Shown piece by piece: positions 1 through 5,213 of a stretch of DNA of 5,239 bases. Both the position numbers and the translations under genes were made by a program. This DNA comes from Desulfobacteraceae bacterium (lineage in GTDB: Bacteria > Desulfobacterota > Desulfobacteria > Desulfobacterales > Desulfobacteraceae): NCBI GenBank assembly GCA_015486915.1, contig WFQS01000427.1, positions 1-5,239 of the forward strand, written 5' to 3'. Under the pieces are notes generated by a model. It was given only the letters and a program-made list of their open reading frames with translations, made no database searches and had not been told where the DNA came from. The stretch's first letter is position 1, and each line of letters opens with the position of its first letter.

Positions 1-607
1 AATCATACCATGCAAACCTGTCAACATCACTGCCCCCTGAGTACTTCTCATTTTTCCCGCCGCTTCTGGCCGCATACTCCCACTGGGCTTCCGTGGGCAG
101 GGCATACCTTTTACCTGACATCTGATTCAATTTTGATATAAACTCTTTTGCGTCATTCCAGGAAACTTCTTCAACCGGTCTGTTATCACCTTTAAAATGT
201 GACGGGTTACTACCGGTTATCTTTCTGTACTGCGCCTGGGTCACCTCGTATTTTCCCATCCAGAACCCATCAAGGCAAACCTTGTGAACCGGTTTCTCAT
301 CAGAATCTCCCTCAGACATCTCAAGTAACTGCAGCCCGGATATCCCCTTGTGAACCGGTTTCTCATCAGAATCTCCCCCGCCAAAGGTATCTCCCATATT
401 AAAACACCCGCCAGGCACCCACACAAACTCCATGCCGGTTACAGGATCTGTAAACTCCCTGCCGGAACTGCTGCAAATGCTGTGCCCGGTCTTCGGCTTT
501 TCTCCTCCTGGAATATCAAACTCCAGAACCGGTTTGGCAAGTGCTGCTGCAGAAAAAAGGAGCATTAGACAGACAGCCACTATTTCTATTTTTATATTCA
601 GTTTCAT
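1..607 (-). CDS. Secreted FGE-sulfatase (SUMF1-like) domain protein, 3' partial; likely DGR target
   Basis: An open frame runs from ATG at 607 to the window edge, giving 202 residues with no stop. Residues 1-24 form a signal peptide: Lys-rich start, hydrophobic core [13 protein letters not shown], and an ALA|KP cleavage site, so export is expected. Residues about 56-202 match the start of the formylglycine-generating-enzyme/sulfatase-modifying fold: [41 protein letters not shown] and [12 protein letters not shown]. This C-type-lectin-like fold is a common scaffold for DGR-diversified proteins. In that family the variable region sits at the C-terminal RGGSW...GFR segment, which here would lie left of position 1. 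The upstream TR-like segment encodes exactly such a segment, which supports the target role, but no VR is visible. Enzymatic FGE activity is not implied. Residues 78-109 contain an unusual 22-residue duplication. The Shine-Dalgarno sequence is weak (TGGAAA, about 8 nt before ATG). Confidence -1.
   Translation of the reverse strand, partial: MKLNIKIEIVAVCLMLLFSAAALAKPVLEFDIPGGEKPKTGHSICSSSGREFTDPVTGMEFVWVPGGCFNMGDTFGGGDSDEKPVHKGISGLQLLEMSEGDSDEKPVHKVCLDGFWMGKYEVTQAQYRKITGSNPSHFKGDNRPVEEVSWNDAKEFISKLNQMSGKRYALPTEAQWEYAARSGGKNEKYSGGSDVDRFAWYD
280..377 (-). repeat. Perfect 32-bp direct repeat (280-311 and 346-377) inside the FGE-fold gene
   Basis: The same 32 bases occur at 280-311 and 346-377, offset by 66 bp, so the protein stays in frame. 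Both copies encode [10 protein letters not shown] (residues 78-87 and 100-109). The 34 bases between them encode part of [12 protein letters not shown], which has no place in the usual FGE pattern, where MGD...DEKPVH is followed directly by V.LDGFW. Either a duplication with filler DNA or an assembly/amplification artefact could explain it. Confidence -1.
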
Positions 608-740
608 ATTTCAATTTCCAGTCGGCGTTTTTCAACCGGAGGCTGACTTAGGCCAGCGCTCCTTCCGGGTCACGGCCGTTGTCCAGCTCAGCACCGGGAT
701 CATTTTTTTACCTGCACGCTTCACCCACATAACCGGTACA

Positions 741-762
741 GGCCTCCGGAATACGGGAGGCC
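741..762. other. GC-rich hairpin in the gap between the MNT gene and the FGE-fold gene
   Basis: GGCCTCC at 741-747 and GGAGGCC at 756-762 form a perfect 7-bp stem with an 8-nt loop, 13 bp beyond the stop codon of the MNT gene. No T-run follows on either strand, so it is not a convincing intrinsic terminator. It could still protect or separate the HEPN/MNT message from the downstream gene. The rest of 608-775 is GC-rich and shows no gene or clear promoter. Confidence -1.
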
Positions 763-775
763 GCTTTCAAAACTC

Positions 776-1084
776 TCATATATCAATTAGATATCCATAT
801 TTCAAGACTTCACTTGCGACCGGATCTGTCCGATTAAACTCTTTTTGTCTGAAAGGATGCGGCTCCAGTCTGCTGTCAATCTTACGTGTCAATCTCATCA
901 ACTCCAATTGTATATCCATAATATTATTATAATCTTTAAGAACGACAGCAATATCAATATCACTGTATTCATGCGCTTTTCCACTGGCGTAAGAACCAAA
1001 AAGAAAAATCTGGCTGTAGTCAAACTTTGCTTTTATTTTTTGAGCATATTGATGTGCTATCCTTATAGCATCTGTTTTATCCAT
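776..1084 (-). CDS. MNT-type minimal nucleotidyltransferase (antitoxin of a HEPN/MNT pair)
   Basis: This 102-residue protein belongs to the DNA polymerase beta-like minimal nucleotidyltransferases. The signature GSX10DXD is complete: G30-S31, ten residues, then D42-I-D44, in FLFGSYASGKAHEYSDIDIAVV. The acidic residue E74 in LEPHPF is the likely third metal ligand. In HEPN/MNT TA systems this protein neutralises the HEPN partner, in studied cases by AMPylating it. That chemistry is known for relatives and is inferred here. The gene starts 22 nt inside the end of the HEPN gene and has a good Shine-Dalgarno (AAAGGAG, about 8 nt before ATG), so the pair is probably co-transcribed and translationally coupled. 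The length is typical and the frame is intact. Confidence -1.
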   Translation of the reverse strand: MDKTDAIRIAHQYAQKIKAKFDYSQIFLFGSYASGKAHEYSDIDIAVVLKDYNNIMDIQLELMRLTRKIDSRLEPHPFRQKEFNRTDPVASEVLKYGYLIDI

Positions 1085-1473
1085 TTTCTCAGCTCCTTTA
1101 TTTTCTTTATCCAGATTTCAGTATATTCACGGGCACAAATATCATAAAATTCTCTTTTATGATCATCATATCGTGCATTTATATTAAATGAGGTTATTGT
1201 ATCAAGCCAGTCTGAATACTCTTCTGTAAGTTCAATTTTACATAATTCAGCCAGTCTGTATAAATTATGAATAGGCGGCGCATGTTTTTCATATAATTTT
1301 GTGTATAAAGCTTTGAGAATTTTTTCAACTGTAATATGACCTAAGAATAATGACCAGTGATATGATTTGGAATTGTATAATGCCATCATTGTATTAAAAT
1401 CATCATCAGATGTGACAATCCAATGCATTTTTATTTTCTCAGTCTTAAAACCTTTTTTTTTCTCATTTGACAT
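1063..1473 (-). CDS. HEPN-domain protein (toxin partner of the MNT nucleotidyltransferase)
   Basis: With the ATG at 1473 this is a 136-residue, mostly alpha-helical HEPN protein of the PF05168-like type. Recognisable parts are WIVTSDDDFNTMMALYNSKSYHWSL at residues 18-42, FLGHITVEKILKALY at 43-57, PPIHNLYRLAELC at 67-78, and NARYDDHKREFYDICAREYTE at 99-119. HEPN toxins are usually RNases with an Rx4-6H motif. The closest element here is R101-x3-H105, so catalytic activity is uncertain. The open frame continues upstream to ATG 1749, but the added 92 residues are an unrelated HRDC fragment. I chose 1473 because GGAGGGAG (1482-1489) precedes it and family members begin close to this point. An ATG at residue 16 (MHWIV) is a second possibility. 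Confidence -1.
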   Translation of the reverse strand: MSNEKKKGFKTEKIKMHWIVTSDDDFNTMMALYNSKSYHWSLFLGHITVEKILKALYTKLYEKHAPPIHNLYRLAELCKIELTEEYSDWLDTITSFNINARYDDHKREFYDICAREYTEIWIKKIKELRKWIKQML

Positions 1474-1481
1474 TTTACAGG

Positions 1482-1489
1482 CTCCCTCC
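1482..1489 (-). promoter_or_regulatory. Strong Shine-Dalgarno that sets the HEPN start
   Basis: GGAGGGAG on the minus strand lies 8 nt before the ATG at 1473. It is the strongest ribosome binding site in the window and argues that HEPN translation begins here rather than at the upstream in-frame ATG codons at 1749 or 1722. Confidence -1.
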
Positions 1490-1491
1490 AT

Positions 1492-1692
1492 TTGCTGTTT
1501 GTTGGAGGCAACGATAAATACAGGTGCCCCGTCATTTCGGGCAAGCTCGCGCCGAACTTCAAACAATTTGTCCAGCAGCAGTTTTTGAGCCTTGTTCAGC
1601 TCCGGCGATTTATTCTTTTTTGTCTTGTTTTCATGATCAAGAATAATGTCTTCATATTCAATAAAAACAGACCCGTATCTTTCATTGCCTGA
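1492..1692 (-). pseudogene. Remnant of an HRDC-domain DGR accessory protein
   Basis: The frame upstream of the HEPN start encodes SGNERYGSVFIEYED, a Lys-rich linker, then KLLLDKLFEVRRELARNDGA followed by PVFIVASNKQ. The second part matches the first helices of an HRDC domain (LF..LR..R.ela...gvP.yvV.sn.ql). The first part resembles the FW.F.VEYLD strand seen in small HRDC proteins encoded next to DGR reverse transcriptases, where they replace Avd. The N-terminal portion is missing. The sequence leaves homology right after NKQ, where the rest of HRDC should follow, and runs in frame into HEPN. Codons 1-20 of the long frame (1749-1693) do not look like HRDC protein. A real HRDC-HEPN fusion cannot be excluded, but the internal ribosome binding site makes it less likely. 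Confidence -1.
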
Positions 1693-1705
1693 TTCAAAAC
1701 CGGCG

Positions 1706-1767
1706 CCCTGTGCAGGCTTCATATGTCCGCTGCTGCGCAACGCTCCCATTTATGAACCCTGTGCAGG
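1706..1767. repeat. Two copies of CCCTGTGCAGG beside the TR
   Basis: CCCTGTGCAGG occurs at 1706-1716 and again at 1757-1767, the latter extended to the palindrome CCCTGTGCAGGG (1757-1768). The copies flank the start of the long HRDC/HEPN frame. The gap 1750-1836 otherwise holds an A-rich stretch (about 1791-1835) with no gene. The role is unknown: it may be part of the RNA downstream of the TR or a chance repeat. Confidence -1.
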
Positions 1768-1836
1768 GTGCCTTGCTGACACGCCCCAGAATTTAAAAAA
1801 ATCTTTCCAAAAGGTAAAAAAGTAAAAAATCAAAAC

Positions 1837-1977
1837 TTAATTCTTCCTGATGAAGCGGAAGCCCAGGACGTGGAGCGTGTCGGCCGGCCCGCGCCCGCTA
1901 CGGAGGGCGCATCGAACGTTCCCCGGGTTGTTGTTCCAGCTGCCGCCGCGGTTCACGCGGTTGGAACCGCCTTTTGA
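1837..1977 (-). repeat. DGR template-repeat-like segment encoding an FGE C-terminal motif
   Basis: In one minus-strand frame this stretch reads SKGGSNRVNRGGSWNNN, then PGNVRCALRSGRG, and ends LGFRFIRKN followed by TAA at 1837-1839. RVNRGGSWNNN...GFR is the hallmark of template repeats for FGE-fold DGR targets, in which AAC codons mark positions to be diversified. It is much GC-richer than its surroundings and lies directly at the 3' end of the RT gene, a usual TR position. Six AAC codons fall in the upstream half (1971-1915), but none in the downstream half (1914-1852), which has only 5 A in 63 bases. That is unusual for a template and looks more like a diversified VR. The matching VR would be off the left edge, so the TR/VR pairing is inferred. 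Confidence -1.
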
Positions 1978-2462
1978 CTTAAAACATCCATACCTGCAGC
2001 ACATCTTGAATTTGAAAAACTGTTAAGATGCGCAATAACACTATTCATGGAAGATATCAGAACATCATCGTTGATTTTACCGTTCTGCCACAATTTTATT
2101 TTATTCCTGATTCGCTTTAAACTCCTGTGTTTGTTTTCAGCTCTCACTCTTATGGTTCCGGGATATATTCTCCTGCCAAGATAGCTGATACCGGATTTAC
2201 TCCGGCCAAGATAAAGAGCTTTATCGTTGATTTTCAGATAAAGATTGTTTTCAAGATATTGTTGCGCTTTATGCAGCCTGAATTCAACCTGTTTTTTTGA
2301 CCAGCCAAAAATCAAAAAATCATCCATGTAACGAAGGTAACATTTAATACCAAGTCCGTTTTTGATATAATGATCAAAATTATCAAGATATACATTGGCA
2401 AAGAACTGGCTTGTAAGGTTACCGATGGGAAGGCCCCTGCCTTTAATATCTGATCTGTCTAT
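1953..2462 (-). pseudogene. DGR-type reverse transcriptase, 5'-truncated
   Basis: The frame encodes DRSDIKGRGLPIGNLTSQFF, ANVYLDNFDHYIKNGLG, then YLRYMDDFLIFG, the thumb region and the C-terminus ...SQKAVPTA, with TGA at 1953-1955. LPIGNLTSQ is the DGR-type version of RT motif 4 ([I/L]GxxxSQ) and YMDD carries the two catalytic aspartates of motif 5. About 170 residues remain. Everything before motif 4, including the fingers and the first catalytic Asp (motif 3), is absent, where a complete DGR RT has well over 100 more residues. Homology stops at the stop codon of the RES toxin gene (2462-2464). No start codon precedes LPIG, and the first ATG is the Met of YMDD, so an active enzyme is not expected. 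The last eight codons before the stop lie within the TR. Confidence -1.
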
Positions 2463-2917
2463 TATTTTTTTAATCGTGGATCAAAATCCAAAGGCATTGG
2501 AACTCCAATCTCTATTTTTTCAGAATCTTGATGGTTAAAATTTATCAGATAATTATTGCCTTCCGGAATAATAACACTTGGAACTCTTAAAACAGCAGAT
2601 CCCTGCTCCTGAATCCACCTGTCCCCTATCCTCTGGGATACTTTAGAAACAGGCCTGTCATTCCAGCCGTCACGTAGATCTACATCCTGGACAAGTTTTT
2701 CATCAAAAGAAAGTTTGATGTACACAAAGTCTTTAAGCAGGTCATATGACGGAAGATTAACAAAAATCTCAAGACAACATAATGCCAGAGAATCCGAAGT
2801 ATACACAACAGAACCCCCCTGGCTGTTCCAGCGGCCCCCGTAAAGCCGAGCTCCCTCACCGTCAAAAGCTCTGCGGGCATGCTTTTCTTTGACCAGACGG
2901 TATGACGTGATTTTCAT
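2462..2917 (-). CDS. RES-domain toxin (NAD+-degrading type II TA toxin)
   Basis: The 151-residue protein matches the RES family along its whole length: SYRLV at residues 5-9, ARLYGGRWNSQGGSVVYTSD at 23-42, CCLEIFVNL at 48-56, VLRVPSVIIPEGNNYLINFNH at 109-129. The conserved Arg, Glu and Ser that name the family are likely R29, E50 and S114, with Y39 in the VVYTS strand. Studied RES toxins (ParT/MbcT/Res type) deplete NAD+ by phosphorolysis, hydrolysis or ADP-ribosyl transfer. Which chemistry applies cannot be read here. The ATG overlaps the antitoxin stop by one base (TAATG), so translation is coupled. The active-site residues and length look intact. Just beyond its stop lies the truncated RT, suggesting that this end is a recombination or insertion junction. 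Confidence -1.
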   Translation of the reverse strand: MKITSYRLVKEKHARRAFDGEGARLYGGRWNSQGGSVVYTSDSLALCCLEIFVNLPSYDLLKDFVYIKLSFDEKLVQDVDLRDGWNDRPVSKVSQRIGDRWIQEQGSAVLRVPSVIIPEGNNYLINFNHQDSEKIEIGVPMPLDFDPRLKK

Positions 2918-3318
2918 TAAGAGAAAACCCCGTGTTCAATCCGGCCTAAAAGATTTTCCACTTCCCTGGCACCAACTTCGGTGCCAGCAAGCTCCAACGG
3001 AGAGACATTCCCTAACCCATAGGCTTTTTCTTTAAGCCATTTTCGAGCCGGTTCAACATTTCCAAATACGTCAATTGCCTTTTCAAGAAGCCGCTGCACA
3101 CGATAAAGCCGTTCCGATTCTTCAAAACTGAACTTGCCTTTTTTTTTCCTTGCAGCCAATGTGCTCTTTGGTAATCGAATCACCTTGGCAAGGTCTTTAT
3201 CAGGCATGTTTAAGCTTTGTCTAATTTTCATAAATCTGGAGACAGGAAGACCTTTCTCAAGAGATTTTATGACCTGGGGAATACTTAATTCCTGGTTCTC
3301 TAATAGCGGTTGTGCCAT
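2917..3318 (-). CDS. Xre/MbcA/ParS-type antitoxin of the RES toxin
   Basis: The 133-residue protein has the two-part build of RES antitoxins. An Xre-like helix-turn-helix spans about residues 25-60 (LPVSRFMKIRQSLNMPDKDL, then AKVIRLPKSTLAARKKKG). The C-terminal toxin-binding region (DUF2384 type) spans about 70-133, with ARKWLKEKAYGLGNVSPLEL then AGTEVGAREVENLLGRIEHGV. The C-terminal tail of such antitoxins enters the RES active-site cleft. The ATG at 3318 has AAAAGGA 7 nt upstream. The gene precedes the toxin, as usual for this family, and a perfect inverted repeat overlapping its promoter suggests autorepression by the complex. Confidence -1.
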   Translation of the reverse strand: MAQPLLENQELSIPQVIKSLEKGLPVSRFMKIRQSLNMPDKDLAKVIRLPKSTLAARKKKGKFSFEESERLYRVQRLLEKAIDVFGNVEPARKWLKEKAYGLGNVSPLELAGTEVGAREVENLLGRIEHGVFS

Positions 3319-3333
3319 TGTTTTATCCTTTTA

Positions 3334-3355
3334 ATAAGTCTATATTTGGACTTAT
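3334..3355. promoter_or_regulatory. Inverted-repeat operator of the Xre-RES module
   Basis: ATAAGTC at 3334-3340 and GACTTAT at 3349-3355 form a perfect 7+7 inverted repeat with an 8-bp spacer. It sits between the predicted -10 box and the ribosome binding site, a position suited to repression by the adjacent HTH antitoxin. Function is inferred from position and symmetry. Confidence -1.
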
Positions 3356-3382
3356 GATATTATATCTTAAGACTACCGTCAA
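3354..3382 (-). promoter_or_regulatory. Predicted sigma70-type promoter of the Xre-RES module
   Basis: On the minus strand TTGACG (3377-3382) and TATCAT (3354-3359) are separated by exactly 17 bp, each one mismatch from consensus. Transcription would begin near 3346-3347, inside the inverted repeat, leaving a leader of about 28 nt. A perfect TATAAT at 3359-3364 also overlaps, but its best -35 partner is too close (12 bp). Confidence -1.
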
Positions 3383-3596
3383 ATTATCTTTGATTTTCTA
3401 TAAAAAAATTGGTGTTTCTAATACACTTGAATTGTTAGCCAAAAAATATCCCGGTGGAATCAAAAAAGAAGTTGAATTACGCCGGGAAAAAACAATGGAA
3501 TACGATTCTTTTCATCACGGTAAAAACGATGTTATAGAAAATTTAATTTCAGAATTGTTGGCTGTTGACAACCCGGAAGTTGGAAAGCCAGCCTGA
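3354..3596 (+). CDS. Doubtful hypothetical ORF or gene remnant
   Basis: This is the only plus-strand ORF not lying over a real gene: 80 codons if started at ATG 3353-3355, where the listed start is approximate to one base. The product is Lys/Glu-rich, including KKIGVSNTLELLAKKYPGG and HHGKNDVIENLISELLA. I recognise no family. The start lies inside the operator of the divergent Xre gene and there is no convincing Shine-Dalgarno, so expression is doubtful. It may be a leftover gene fragment between two TA modules or a chance frame. The remaining bases to 3664 show nothing clear. Confidence -1.
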   Translation: MILYLKTTVKLSLIFYKKIGVSNTLELLAKKYPGGIKKEVELRREKTMEYDSFHHGKNDVIENLISELLAVDNPEVGKPA

Positions 3597-3664
3597 AAAA
3601 CTATTTGGGGTACAATCAGGGCCGGGGAGGTTCGGTCTCATTTTCAAAAACAGAACCGGAATCA

Positions 3665-4897
3665 TCACAGCAAAAAAGACATATTCCTATCAATTTTTTT
3701 TTGAATATAATCTTTGGTTTGCTCGGTCACACCAGCCGTTTGGGCATAATTTGTCCATTTTTTTACAGCTATCATCACTTTTTCAATACAATCGTTGATT
3801 TTATTTATTGATAAACCAAATTTTTTGCCAAGCTTAATTATTTCCTGCTTACCAGGAGTGCGGCCTTCTCCCGCCAAAGACATGGAATGTTCACCACCGG
3901 GGCCTTTGGAATACACAAGATCATATGCCGGTGCAAGAGTCCACTCTTGATGTTCAGTAATCATAAAAGCAAAGTTTTTCACATGGTCATCCCGATTGTT
4001 TGCCATGACATTAAAAACCATCTGATGGAAAGCACGTTTGAAATCCTGATAGTTTTTTGTCAGATCCAAAACTACTTTTAAGAACGTTTTATAGTCACAT
4101 TCAGGTATTCTGAAATTGGAATGAATAAGGTTTCCAAAGGTATGAACATGAAATCTCCGGTTCTCTTTCCGATCAAACCTTTTTATACCAAACAATTTTT
4201 CTCCTGAGTTTAATTTAAAAAGTTGTGTTTCCGGCATTAAAATACCGGCATCTCCAGCCATGAGCGAATAGGCATACTCAACTGCACCAGAATCCGGAAA
4301 ATCGTTTTTTGAATTAAATTTTATAATCCAATGCTCAAAACCTTTAGGGAGATCGTTTTCACCAGAAATCATCTGACCATTGTTGTTTATCCCTATTAAA
4401 ACTTTTGGTCTGGCTCCACCAGGGCTTCCTCCGATTTTCATAAGTTGGGGAAGCACCTCTGTTGTTTCGCCTGCTAATATTTGTCTGGATTGTTCTGCAA
4501 GAGCCTGAAGGTCAACAAGGTTATCATCGTTTTTATGTTTTACAGCCGGTTCGTATGTAAGCGCTCCCATTGTTGATTTTCCCAAAAAAGAGAGCCTGTG
4601 CAGAATAGAGATTTTGTCAATATCAACACCGTTTTTTTCAAAAAAACGATCCATGAGAAGTAATCCCCAACCGTCCGGCAATGAATCATCGAACAAACCA
4701 AACAAGGGGCCGAAATGCCTATCAGTATGTTCGTGAATACCTGGTTCAGGTGGCAGTTTGTATGGAGACAGCCACAAAGGATTATCAAGGAATGATGAAT
4801 CATACTCAAAAAAAATTCTATTTTGAGTCTCGGCTAAGTCCCCTACGAGGAACTTGTCTTCTCTTGATCTATGAAAAAAAACATGCAGCTTTTTCAA
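3665..4897 (-). CDS. hipA: HipA-family serine/threonine kinase toxin
   Basis: The 410-residue protein has the full HipA layout: an N-terminal subdomain (about 1-105, with FGLFDDSLPDGWGLLLMDRF at 67-85) and the HipA-C kinase core (about 150-385). The P-loop-like GGSPGGARPK is at 156-165, and its S158 aligns with the autophosphorylated Ser150 of E. coli HipA. K193 (WIIKFNS) is the likely ATP-binding Lys. NNRDDHVKNF at 300-309 supplies catalytic D303 and metal ligand N308, and LAPAYDL at 321-327 gives D326. The D303-D326 spacing of 23 equals D309-D332 in E. coli. E. coli HipA phosphorylates glutamyl-tRNA synthetase and causes persistence; the target here is unknown. The start is TTG at 4897, overlapping the hipB stop (TTGA). 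The next Met is residue 82, within the conserved part, so TTG is required. Confidence -1.
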   Translation of the reverse strand: MKKLHVFFHRSREDKFLVGDLAETQNRIFFEYDSSFLDNPLWLSPYKLPPEPGIHEHTDRHFGPLFGLFDDSLPDGWGLLLMDRFFEKNGVDIDKISILHRLSFLGKSTMGALTYEPAVKHKNDDNLVDLQALAEQSRQILAGETTEVLPQLMKIGGSPGGARPKVLIGINNNGQMISGENDLPKGFEHWIIKFNSKNDFPDSGAVEYAYSLMAGDAGILMPETQLFKLNSGEKLFGIKRFDRKENRRFHVHTFGNLIHSNFRIPECDYKTFLKVVLDLTKNYQDFKRAFHQMVFNVMANNRDDHVKNFAFMITEHQEWTLAPAYDLVYSKGPGGEHSMSLAGEGRTPGKQEIIKLGKKFGLSINKINDCIEKVMIAVKKWTNYAQTAGVTEQTKDYIQKKIDRNMSFLL

Positions 4898-5193
4898 ATG
4901 GTTCCTCTTTTAGAAATTGGGTTGTTATTTTTTTCCAGGTCTGCGATTGAGCGAGCTTTGGGAGGTCTCAATAATGTGTCCAGCTCATCAATTCGACCCA
5001 AAGTGAAAACCAACTTTACAAAGTTTTCCAGTGAGACTTTGCCTGTCTGCTCAAATCTTTTTAAAGAAGCTTCTGTAACTCCGGATCTCTTTGCAAGAGT
5101 AGATCGTTTCCATTTTTTGATAAGCCTCAACTTTTTTAATCGGTTAGCGAGATCTTCTAAAGTTTCCTGTGGCGTTTTTAAAGTAAATTTCAT
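4894..5193 (-). CDS. hipB: HipB-like Xre-family antitoxin/repressor
   Basis: The 99-residue protein has an Xre/lambda-repressor-type helix-turn-helix at about residues 15-65: LANRLKKLRLIKKWKRSTLA then KRSGVTEASLKRFEQTGKVS and LENFVKLVFTLG. A charged tail (RPPKARSIADLEKNN) follows, which could reach the toxin as in other HipB proteins. It lies just upstream of hipA with a 4-nt stop/start overlap, the normal hipBA order. The ATG at 5193 has only a weak AAAAAGA upstream. The promoter and operator are missing because genomic sequence ends about 20 bp before the start, where adapter begins. Confidence -1.
   Translation of the reverse strand: MKFTLKTPQETLEDLANRLKKLRLIKKWKRSTLAKRSGVTEASLKRFEQTGKVSLENFVKLVFTLGRIDELDTLLRPPKARSIADLEKNNNPISKRGTI
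4904..4908 (-). promoter_or_regulatory. Shine-Dalgarno supporting the TTG start of hipA
   Basis: AGAGG on the minus strand ends 6 nt before the TTG at 4897, inside the 3' end of hipB. It supports use of the rare start codon and coupled translation of the pair. Confidence -1.
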
Positions 5194-5213
5194 ATCTTTT
5201 TAATAGACAAAAT

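Noticed and set aside
280..377. CRISPR-like direct repeats
   Set aside because: There are only two copies, they lie within a coding frame with signal peptide and FGE domain, and no cas genes are present.
432..932. 166-codon plus-strand ORF
   Set aside because: It lies antisense to the FGE-fold gene, the intergenic gap and the MNT gene, and has no recognisable domain.
1063..1749. Single 228-residue HEPN protein starting at 1749
   Set aside because: The extra N-terminal part is an unrelated HRDC fragment, and an internal start with a strong ribosome binding site fits the family better. It is kept only as an alternative.
3597..3664. Possible terminator hairpin after hipA (GGTTC...GAACC)
   Set aside because: The stem is only 5 bp with a long loop and no T-run follows.
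4681..4950. 89-codon ORFs on both strands over hipA
   Set aside because: They are shadow frames of the clearly recognised HipA/HipB coding sequence.
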